DNA from: Kiritimatiellia bacterium
GTDB lineage: Bacteria > Verrucomicrobiota > Kiritimatiellia > RFP12 > UBA1067
DNA length: 18,240 bases
Reading direction: 5' to 3'
Assembly (NCBI GenBank): GCA_017936245.1
Contig: JAGBFY010000048.1
Span: 1 to 18,240, forward strand
Both the position numbers and the translations under genes were made by a program. The notes beneath the pieces are model-generated. The model was not told the origin of the DNA, did no database searches, and was given only the letters and a program-made list of their open reading frames with translations. Below, piece by piece: positions 1 to 5,537 of the stretch. Position 1 is the first letter of the stretch, and every line of letters begins with the position of its first letter.

Positions 1-4
1 ACGA

Positions 5-116
5 GTGCCGCCCGTAGGGAGGGTTCCCGAAAACACCTCTCGCCCAGCGCTATGCGGAGCGAGCCCGTGGGGCGGATTCCTGGGGTCGAAGTAACCTTAC
101 GCCTCACAGGAATCAC
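5..116 (+). ncRNA. Possible structured RNA, partial at the window edge, family not recognised
   Basis: No convincing reading frame crosses this stretch, yet it has strong complementarity. CCGCCC (8-13) can pair with GGGCGG (72-77) to enclose two smaller hairpins, one of them CGCT/AGCG around 50-63. Next to it GATTCCTG (77-84) pairs perfectly with CAGGAATC (108-115). Nested and adjacent helices of this kind suggest a folded RNA rather than a protein gene. I compared it from memory with 6S, RNase P, tmRNA, SRP and common riboswitches and found no match I would defend. No T-run follows, so no terminator is visible. The strand is uncertain and the 5' part may lie outside the window. It could also be a decayed remnant of a mobile element. 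Confidence 0.25.
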
Positions 117-220
117 ATGCCCCCTTGGTTGAGAGGTGATGAAAATCATACACTCCTCATATACAGTGAGCAAAAACGGCTTTTTGACAACAATTTCTCA
201 TGCCGCACTGCTCGGAATGT

Positions 221-298
221 TCATTTCACCTTTGTTTTATGGGGCTGAAAAAAATCTTCAACTTTTTTTAACGCGTACAAGAATGTTGCTCTAGGCAT
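221..298 (-). CDS. Very small ORF with a good ribosome binding site, possibly a truncated gene
   Basis: This 25-residue frame, beginning MPRATFLYALKKVEDFF, is preceded by GGGAGGATTTGAAG, a strong Shine-Dalgarno sequence at normal spacing. It lies 26 bp downstream of the broken ORF ending at 325 on the same strand, so the two may once have been co-transcribed. The sequence is amphipathic and lysine-rich at its end (KTKVK). I do not recognise it. It may be the surviving N-terminus of a longer gene of the same mobile element, cut by a stop, or simply a chance ORF with a good SD. AT-rich sequence with no obvious gene follows downstream (180-220). Confidence 0.25.
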   Translation of the reverse strand: MPRATFLYALKKVEDFFQPHKTKVK

Positions 299-324
299 CT
301 TCAAATCCTCCCAGTTTTTGTGGT

Positions 325-672
325 TTAGGAGGAACGGACGGGGTTGCGCCCCGAACCCTGCTCTGCACCGGCAGAGGAGTGATCGGTGTAGCGGTTGAGG
401 CGGTTCTGGAAGGCGGCGGATGGATTGCGCAGCTTGCATTCGCGCATAATCGAGAGCTGTTCAAGGTACAGATCGCAGAATGCCTCATAGCCAATCTCGT
501 TGGCTATCTTTAGCCAGAGCGATCGGTCGCGGGCGGGTTGCCTGTCGCTGAACTCTGCAACTGCATCTTCCACCGCTTCGCGCACGGGATCGAAATCGCC
601 ACCGAAAGTTTTCACACGCCATGCGGTGAAATCAGCGCTCTCCTCGCGTACGCGTGCGCGCGCCTGGTAGGT
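325..672 (-). pseudogene. Broken gene, C-terminal part of an unidentified plasmid/phage-type protein
   Basis: The frame is open from just after a TAG (673-675) to a TAA (325-327). The shortest start is GTG at 615, but protein-like sequence continues upstream of it (EESADFTAWRV joins smoothly to KTFGGDFDPVREAVEDAV), so GTG-615 is probably not the true start. The core has a helical, charged character (LWLKIANEIGYEAFCDLYLE, then LRNPSAAFQNRLNRY), of the sort seen at the C-termini of replication or regulatory proteins of plasmids and phages; that is impression, not identification. In another frame just upstream, KESLLDLPGAR reads plausibly into the same protein, which points to a frameshift inside the CG-rich repeat at 645-662. 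The small ORF 782-880 may be its displaced N-terminus. Confidence 0.4.
645..663. repeat. Alternating purine-pyrimidine CG-rich tract, third copy-like block
   Basis: CGCGTACGCGTGCGCGCGC is strictly alternating purine-pyrimidine and resembles the two longer blocks at 710-743 and 785-807. It lies inside the broken minus-strand gene, where it would encode Arg/Ala/Val-rich residues, and it sits where the reading frame appears to shift. Such tracts favour slippage and left-handed DNA; the effect here is inference. Confidence 0.5.
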
Positions 673-720
673 CTAATAGGGATTCTTTAATAATCCCCGT
701 AGGTCTTATCACGCGCGTAC

Positions 721-752
721 GCGTACGTGCACACGCGCGCGCGAGGGCTGGG
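721..752. repeat. Direct repeat copy 1 (32 bp, exact), CG-rich
   Basis: This 32-bp unit begins GCGTACGTGCACACGC and ends GAGGGCTGGG. It recurs exactly at 785-816, separated by 32 bp of unrelated sequence. With its left flank, 34 consecutive bases (710-743) alternate strictly between purine and pyrimidine, a classical Z-DNA-forming pattern. Read on the minus strand it encodes PSRARVHVR-like residues. It is probably part of the low-complexity region of the broken minus-strand gene. Confidence 0.85.
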
Positions 753-781
753 TGCGTAAACCCCGTCTGATGCGTGTGCTT

Positions 782-880
782 TCAGCGTACGTGCACACGC
801 GCGCGCGAGGGCTGGGGGTTGTGCATAACTCCCGGATTGGCGTTTTCGCCGATGCCGGGATTCGTATTTCTGTTGGCCAT
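782..880 (-). CDS. Small ORF with strong SD, possible N-terminus of the broken gene downstream
   Basis: The 32-residue frame starts MANRNTNPGIGENANPG and ends in PSRARVHVR within the second 32-bp repeat. AAAAAAGGAG with a six-base gap precedes the ATG, an excellent ribosome binding site. The Asn/Pro/Gly-rich start followed by an Arg-rich tract is low complexity. A stop occurs right after the repeat, but similar Arg-rich tracts continue in other frames toward the ORF ending at 325. I therefore read it as the likely start of one longer gene whose frame has been lost in the repeats. It could instead be a genuine tiny basic peptide. Three terminator hairpins lie directly upstream on the same strand. 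Function unknown. Confidence 0.35.
   Translation of the reverse strand: MANRNTNPGIGENANPGVMHNPQPSRARVHVR
785..816. repeat. Direct repeat copy 2 (32 bp, exact), CG-rich
   Basis: Identical to 721-752 over 32 bp. On the minus strand it forms the C-terminal codons of the small ORF at 782-880, which stops immediately beyond it. The repeat-spacer-repeat geometry is 32/32/32 but there are only two units and no cas gene, so I do not call it a CRISPR array. Confidence 0.85.
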
Positions 881-945
881 ATCTGGCTCCTTTTTTGGGT
901 TTTTGTTGAACTCCCGCAGCCACCCGGCCACGGGAAAGTGAAATG

Positions 946-976
946 AAAAAGCCGCCGGACCAAACTGCCCAACGGC
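946..976 (-). terminator. Rho-independent terminator, third of three in tandem
   Basis: On the minus strand GCCGTTGG pairs with CCGGCGGC (8 bp including two G-U pairs) across a 10-base loop, followed by TTTTT. The G-U pairs become A-C mismatches on the plus strand, so the hairpin is specific to minus-strand transcripts. Confidence 0.6.
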
Positions 977-1010
977 AAAAAAAAAGACCCTCCGGCGCAA
1001 ACCGAAGGGT
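977..1010 (-). terminator. Rho-independent terminator, second of three, strongest
   Basis: The minus-strand transcript folds into a 9-bp stem, ACCCTTCGG with CCGGAGGGT, around a 6-base loop, followed by C and nine T. It is oriented to stop transcripts coming from the eight-gene operon, whose last stop codon is at 1604. Confidence 0.8.
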
Positions 1011-1012
1011 TA

Positions 1013-1078
1013 ATGAAATATATTTGAGACTACAAAAAAGCGCGCCGTTTCCGACGCGCAAATGGCTTCATGGTTTAT
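1013..1078. repeat. Dispersed repeat carrying a terminator, copy 1
   Basis: Shared with 16251-16318: ATGAAATAT, then an A6 run, the hairpin GCGCRCCGTTTCCGACGCRC, ATGGCTT and GTTTAT, with identical spacing from the hairpin rightward and a two-base indel to its left. Conservation extends beyond the hairpin, so this is a repeated element and not only two similar terminators. Confidence 0.7.
1034..1059 (-). terminator. Rho-independent terminator, first of three, GAAA tetraloop
   Basis: On the minus strand GCGCGTCG pairs with CGGCGCGC (8 bp, one G-U) across a GAAA tetraloop and is followed by six T. It lies inside a repeat (1013-1078) of which a second copy, with compensating G-U pairs, occurs at 16251-16318. 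Confidence 0.8.
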
Positions 1079-1286
1079 ATTTTCTTCCTATCGCAAAATC
1101 ACTTTTCTTTGAAAAACAATGTTAAACCCGCCGCATCCATCGACAAAACCCACATCAATGGCAATCCAATTAAAGACGGGTAATGAGAGACGGGTTTCGG
1201 GTTTTGCAACTGGGAATCAGGAATCAGAAACTCGGAACCTTCACTTCAAGCAACCATAACTCTCAAAACCGCCGCCTATTCACTGA
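1079..1286. other. Intergenic stretch, no gene seen
   Basis: AT-rich sequence with stops in all frames. It contains short local duplications such as GGAATCAGGAATCAG near 1214-1228 and two CGGGT runs near 1177-1200. I see no promoter, hairpin or coding frame I can support. It separates the terminators from the PhoU-like fragment. Confidence 0.5.
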
Positions 1287-1583
1287 AAATTTCCTGCACA
1301 GCAAGCAGGGTCCCCACAGAATCAGGTCTACTCAAAGGTCCGCCAGCTTGCCCGCAGCACGATCGAGGCACTGAAAGACCCGAAGTCTGACGTATCCAGA
1401 ATTGCCGCCGACGAAAAGGATGTCCACGAGTTCACGAAAGCCACCGCACGCACGCTTACGCTTCACATGAAGGATCAGGGCGACGGTTCAAAGAACGACA
1501 TCGCCGTTCTCTCGATGCTGTCCGCACTGCGCGACATCGCGCGCCACCTTGGAAACATTGCAGTCCGCATCCCGTCGATCTGA
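1287..1583 (+). pseudogene. Remnant of a PhoU-like domain protein, C-terminal end only
   Basis: This frame is open for 98 codons after a TGA at 1284 and ends at TGA 1581-1583. No start codon stands at a sensible place; the first ATG is about 60 codons in. The residues look like real protein: a helical, Lys/Asp/Glu-rich segment (STIEALKDPKSDVSRIAADE) and a C-terminal LSMLSALRDIARHLGNIAVR. The latter resembles the last helix of PhoU domains (RYLERIGDHATNIAE-like), as found in PhoU or at the end of Na/Pi cotransporters. I infer that only the last domain of a larger gene survives, joined to unrelated sequence near 1290-1320. It converges with the operon, its stop lying about 20 bp from the operon's last stop. 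Confidence 0.5.
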
Positions 1584-1603
1584 TCCGCCGGCGGCCACCG
1601 GTG

Positions 1604-2383
1604 TCAGAATTTCATTCTGATGCCGAAGCCGCCGTGCGTCCAATCGTTGTGTGCACACCGGTAGGGATTCTTGCCGTTCGTGCGCCTGGCCTCGCCCCCC
1701 GCCACTCCATACTGCTCGATGTAGCCGAACGCGGTCATTTTGCCGTTTATGCGCCACCCGAGTTCCAGCCTGCCCGTCACTGCAGACAGCCCGCTCTTCC
1801 ATTCGCCGCCATCAGGCTTTTCGCCCAGATTGCGCTTTTGGATTCGCCCGTTGCCGCCGTCGGTATACACGGATGGTGTGCAATAGAAATCACCCAGAAA
1901 ACTGAAACGCTTGCGAACGCCCGCCCTGAAATACACGTAATCACTGCCGTGGAAGCAGCATCGTACCCTACTGAAGGGAGTGAGATACCTGTTTTCGAGC
2001 GCCTGTTCCGTTTGCACCCAGTTATAGGTCCTGTCTCCGTTACCGTGACGGAATCCCCTGTAGAGCGTCCATGAATAGGTCAGATCATTCTTGAGGGTAA
2101 GATTCTCGCAGATGTTCCAGTCGTACTGCCAAGTCGGGCCGAACTCCGTATGGTAAAGCACATGGCGGTGCGCATCCGCCCGCCGGTCGGTGAGCGAGCT
2201 CACATCCCAATTGCGTATTCCAAAACGTCCGAAGGCTCCCGTATCATAACCGGCCCTCACGCCGGTGACCTGCATGGGACGGTCCTCGAGTATCTTGCCC
2301 AGCGACTGATAGGAAAATCTGATCTCCGGCGTCACCTCAAGAAAAAACGAGGACAGTGCAATTGTCGCAAAAATCCCGATCAT
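1604..2383 (-). CDS. Small outer-membrane beta-barrel-like protein
   Basis: The 259-residue product begins with a hydrophobic signal-like segment (MIGIFATIALSSFFLEV) and then consists almost wholly of short stretches alternating polar and aromatic residues, separated by Gly/Asn/Asp turns (for example LTLKNDLTYSWTLYRGF and KMTAFGYIEQYGV). It ends GGFGIRMKF, an amphipathic strand with terminal Phe, the signature recognised by the BAM machinery. Two adjacent cysteines (RVRCCF) are unusual for a barrel. AGGGA lies seven bases before the ATG. It is the last gene of the operon, 32 bp after the SGNH gene. Its likely role is an outer-membrane channel or surface barrel serving the locus; there is no SusC/SusD pair, so this may be the only entry route encoded here. 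I do not recognise a named family. Confidence 0.65.
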   Translation of the reverse strand: MIGIFATIALSSFFLEVTPEIRFSYQSLGKILEDRPMQVTGVRAGYDTGAFGRFGIRNWDVSSLTDRRADAHRHVLYHTEFGPTWQYDWNICENLTLKNDLTYSWTLYRGFRHGNGDRTYNWVQTEQALENRYLTPFSRVRCCFHGSDYVYFRAGVRKRFSFLGDFYCTPSVYTDGGNGRIQKRNLGEKPDGGEWKSGLSAVTGRLELGWRINGKMTAFGYIEQYGVAGGEARRTNGKNPYRCAHNDWTHGGFGIRMKF

Positions 2384-2415
2384 TCAATTTCCCTGATATC
2401 ATGCAATGGCCAAAG

Positions 2416-3195
2416 TCACTTTGTGATGTATGCGAATTCTGCCTCTGCGACATATTCATGGCCCTTTTGGGAAAGATGCACACCATCCGGTCTGAAAAGG
2501 GATGGCTTGTCCGGATGTGCCTTCATGGACGTGTATATGTCAAGATATTCAACCTCGGAATCTTTTGCGGCCAGTTCCTTCATGATCGAATTGTATGCTT
2601 CCAGCAACTTGGGATCGCCAAACTGGGCAAAGGGTTTATCCTTTGCCTTTCCGGCCTTGATGGCGGCAATTCGCTTCTTTGTTTTTTCCCTGATCGCCTC
2701 AAAGTTGCAGCTTGCGGCGGAAAGGAGAATTATCCGTTTGACCCCTTTCGCCTTCAAAAGCGAAATCAGAGCGGAAAATCCATCGCGCAACTGAGCCTCA
2801 GACATATGGGGAACAGTGAACCCTGTGTTCTTTCGTGTGCGAGTGTCGTTATGTCCGAGAGATACAAAGGCCCAATCATATCGGTTGTCCCAAATGCCCT
2901 TGTAGCGATTTAAGCCAGAAGTACCCCTTTTGGAATTCATACGATCCATGACTCTTTCGATATAGTCTCCACGGACCGCAAAGTTGTGGATCCTCACTTT
3001 CCCAGGCCACTTCCTGTCCAATGACGCCTGAAGTCTGTCCACATGATTGGATCCTCGATCATAGTCCGTAAGCGAATCGCCCAGATAGAGCACACTGACA
3101 GGCTTTGGCATTTCACCAGCCCTGTTTGCCTCTGCCTGCATAACGGCGGCAGATACCAATGCCGCAAGCAACACGATTTTCTTTACTGTCTTCAT
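2416..3195 (-). CDS. Secreted SGNH/GDSL-family esterase
   Basis: The 259-residue product has a signal peptide (MKTVKKIVLLAALVSAAVMQAEA) and the SGNH blocks in order. Block I is YLGDSLTD with nucleophile Ser41, block II has Gly76 (AVRGD), block III is SLGHNDTR with Asn116, and block V is PDGVHLSQKGH with Asp237 and His240. All four catalytic or oxyanion residues are therefore present. Family members remove acetyl or other acyl groups from glycans or act as lysophospholipases; in a locus with a tannase/feruloyl-esterase domain, a role in deacylating a secreted glycan substrate is reasonable inference. AAAAAAGG is placed 11-12 bases before the ATG. It lies 20 bp after the fusion gene and 32 bp before the barrel gene. 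Confidence 0.85.
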   Translation of the reverse strand: MKTVKKIVLLAALVSAAVMQAEANRAGEMPKPVSVLYLGDSLTDYDRGSNHVDRLQASLDRKWPGKVRIHNFAVRGDYIERVMDRMNSKRGTSGLNRYKGIWDNRYDWAFVSLGHNDTRTRKNTGFTVPHMSEAQLRDGFSALISLLKAKGVKRIILLSAASCNFEAIREKTKKRIAAIKAGKAKDKPFAQFGDPKLLEAYNSIMKELAAKDSEVEYLDIYTSMKAHPDKPSLFRPDGVHLSQKGHEYVAEAEFAYITK

Positions 3196-3215
3196 TTATG
3201 CATTTCCTTTTTTAA

Positions 3216-5537
3216 TCATTCTGACGCCCGAATGACGGCCCTGTATCTGTGAGAGCCGCCGGGCTTGAGTGCGGATGCGTCTTTCCACGATCCAGAAACC
3301 GGTTCCACCGCGATGAAACTGCGGTATTCCCCCTTTTCCAGCGGAGCGACAATTCCCTTCACCGGCGCTTCAAGCTGCGTCCACGGCGTCCAGACCACAA
3401 ACCGTCTCGCCATTTCCGCACACACCGATATCCTGCGCTCAAGCGATTTGTCGTCAATCACATACGCATCCCCGGGCGAACAGGCAAAGCCCTTGTCGAA
3501 CGGACCGTCAAAACCGCGCCCGTTCACCTTGACCGCCGATATGTCACCGACCCTGAAATAAGGATGGATTGCAGACACAACCTTCATCGGCTCGGACGAA
3601 TGATTCACCGTACGCATTTCAACGGTCAGATTCTCGTCAAGTTCGATACGATAGACCAGCGAGAGCCGCGACCATTCACAACCCAATTCAATTACGGATT
3701 TTTCCGCGCTCTCGGTTTTCGAAAGCACCCTGAAATTCGAGGACCATGCCGTACCGTGGATTGACGAATATCCTATTTGGTTCCGGCCATGTGTCGGCCA
3801 GCACACCGGAATGCCGCCATGCTCCCAGCAGCCGCCCTGTCGGGTTTCAGGCATCCACAGCATTTCCGAACCGTTTTTCAACCACGAGACGATACGGGCA
3901 CCGCAGGTTTCCATGACGAGCGATGAAACGGCATTTGACAAAGTGATGGTCTCTCCTTCAAGCGGCCAGACTTTTGTCGCCGAGACCGCTTCTCCCAAAC
4001 GGGCCGCAGCCCCGCGTTTCATCGTGCGCACACTCCAGCCGTTTTCATCCCGCACGGAAAGTCCCGGATATACGGCAACCGGAATCACGGTCTTTCTGTC
4101 CGCCCAGCGGCACGGCAGCGAATCGGGCGCAATGCCTTTTTCCACCCAGTCCGCCAGTTTTCTGCGTACCTGCGCACCGCCCGGCGCACCGGTTATGATA
4201 CTGCCCTTCCCGCCGCCGTGCGCACAGCCGGCCACGCAGAAAAGACGGAAATATTCAAGCGTGCGATCCAAGCCCCCGTCAGCCTCGACCACCCGTTCGT
4301 AGTAATCCACTATGAGTCCGGGCGGAATCGTCTGATCCTCCCAGCCGGCGGTCATTATCAGTTTCCCGCCACGGCGGCGAAATGCCGAAAGATCGCCTGA
4401 GCAGGCGTTGAACGTCGGTGCATATTCACGTATAAACCCCAGAATTTCCTTTTCACCGACCTGCCCCCACTTTGATTCGTCAATCCCGAGCGACAGCAGA
4501 TATGCCCGCAAATAGACGATTCCCATTTTGTTCATCCGGGGCACGAGATATGAACCGGGCGCAAATCCGTTGAACACGCATTCCCCGCCGAGCGTCAGCG
4601 GCGAGTGAATCGCTTTAAGCCTCGCCAGTTTGCCGCCTATTTTCAGCGAAGGGCATTTTTTTGCCGCCAGATGAAGATACGCATCTATTTCCTCTTCCGA
4701 AAAACGCGCGTCCGCCAGCGCATTGCCGGCATATGGAACGGGATCGGTCTTACGCTTGAACTCAACTGCCGCATCCGCAACCACCCGCATTTCATTGGTG
4801 GAGAACAAGAGCCGTCCTGAAACATCATGGGTTTGGCGGTAGAGATGCCAGCTCGCTATCTCCACCGCCAGCGCATTGTTATCGGGAAGGCTGGCGATGA
4901 TGCCGTCGTAATCCGAAGGAAACCGGATTGCCTCGCTCATAGCCTGCCTACCTCCGGTGGAACCGCCGTTGAAATAATTCCTGCGCGGCGATTCCCCGTA
5001 AAACGCCTTTACGATCCGCTTGCCGTATACTGTCATCAGATGTGTTGCGCGCCAATCAAAATCCTTCCGTGTCGCATCTGTCCAACGTTCAGGCGCAGAC
5101 CGTCCGCCATTGGTGATCCGGCCGGTGCCGAGATCCGTCGTCACCGCCGCATCGCCGTTTGCCGCAAATCCGCGCAACCGCGGAATCGATCCGGCATAGC
5201 CGCTGTTTCCGCGCCCCCAGAATGTGCCGTTCCATTTTTCCGGCAGCGGCAACTCTGCCCGGCAGCGGATAAAACTTCCGCTCTCCGGCGCAAGCGTGAA
5301 ATCGACCCTGACGAAACCGCCCGTCGGCGCGGCTTCGGAGGATTCATCCATCGCCCGGAACATCCAAAGCGGATCCTTGCTTGGAGCATCCTCTTTTGCG
5401 TGAAACCCGACCTTGCCGACGGTCAACACCTCGTCGGCAAGCGCCTTTACCCGTTCAAGCCGGTCCGGGATCGCATCTGCAAATGCGACCTGCAACAAAA
5501 ACGAAAGCGTAGCGGCGACAACCGATATACGCATCAT
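3216..5537 (-). CDS. Secreted tannase/feruloyl esterase fused to a hexose-mutarotase domain
   Basis: 773 residues with a signal peptide (cleavage near residue 20). Residues about 22-485 are a tannase/feruloyl-esterase (alpha/beta hydrolase): nucleophile Ser193 in FNGGSTGGRQ, Asp401 in AGWEDQTIPP and His440 in GCAHGGGKG. The characterised family has Cys before Ser and Cys after His, joined by a disulfide (CS-D-HC). Here both are Gly (192 and 441). Residues about 510-770 match the D-hexose-6-phosphate mutarotase (YeaD-like) family: GGIPVCWPTHG, SSIHG (His594), AIHPYF (His658), VVWTPW and AVEPV (Glu745). The usual Arg of the HGFAR segment is Trp (HGTAW), compatible with a non-phosphorylated sugar. 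The signal peptide places both domains outside the cytoplasm. Expected action: hydrolysis of an aryl or acyl ester on a sugar, with anomer interconversion of the product (inference). The start overlaps the preceding stop by four bases (ATGA). Confidence 0.85.
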   Translation of the reverse strand: MMRISVVAATLSFLLQVAFADAIPDRLERVKALADEVLTVGKVGFHAKEDAPSKDPLWMFRAMDESSEAAPTGGFVRVDFTLAPESGSFIRCRAELPLPEKWNGTFWGRGNSGYAGSIPRLRGFAANGDAAVTTDLGTGRITNGGRSAPERWTDATRKDFDWRATHLMTVYGKRIVKAFYGESPRRNYFNGGSTGGRQAMSEAIRFPSDYDGIIASLPDNNALAVEIASWHLYRQTHDVSGRLLFSTNEMRVVADAAVEFKRKTDPVPYAGNALADARFSEEEIDAYLHLAAKKCPSLKIGGKLARLKAIHSPLTLGGECVFNGFAPGSYLVPRMNKMGIVYLRAYLLSLGIDESKWGQVGEKEILGFIREYAPTFNACSGDLSAFRRRGGKLIMTAGWEDQTIPPGLIVDYYERVVEADGGLDRTLEYFRLFCVAGCAHGGGKGSIITGAPGGAQVRRKLADWVEKGIAPDSLPCRWADRKTVIPVAVYPGLSVRDENGWSVRTMKRGAAARLGEAVSATKVWPLEGETITLSNAVSSLVMETCGARIVSWLKNGSEMLWMPETRQGGCWEHGGIPVCWPTHGRNQIGYSSIHGTAWSSNFRVLSKTESAEKSVIELGCEWSRLSLVYRIELDENLTVEMRTVNHSSEPMKVVSAIHPYFRVGDISAVKVNGRGFDGPFDKGFACSPGDAYVIDDKSLERRISVCAEMARRFVVWTPWTQLEAPVKGIVAPLEKGEYRSFIAVEPVSGSWKDASALKPGGSHRYRAVIRASE

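Noticed and set aside
1..20. TPP-riboswitch-like GTAGGGA tail near the left edge
   Set aside because: Only a seven-base similarity; the rest of the TPP consensus is absent.
721..816. Repeat-spacer-repeat of 32/32/32 bp resembling a minimal CRISPR array
   Set aside because: Only two units, the repeat is a low-complexity alternating CG/CA/GT tract that encodes Arg-rich residues of a broken gene, and there is no cas gene or leader.
687..1061. 124-codon minus-strand ORF across the three terminators
   Set aside because: Its first half is the translation of terminator hairpins and its second half of CG repeats; the better start in this area is the SD-supported ATG at 880 in another frame.
1586..1600. 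GC-rich palindrome right after the operon's last gene as its terminator
   Set aside because: CCGGCGG/CCACCGG is nearly symmetric but has no loop and no T-run on either strand.
2150..2913. Two plus-strand ORFs (214 and 185 codons) opposite the SGNH and barrel genes
   Set aside because: Both lie across two real minus-strand genes with signal peptides and family motifs; their products show no domain features.
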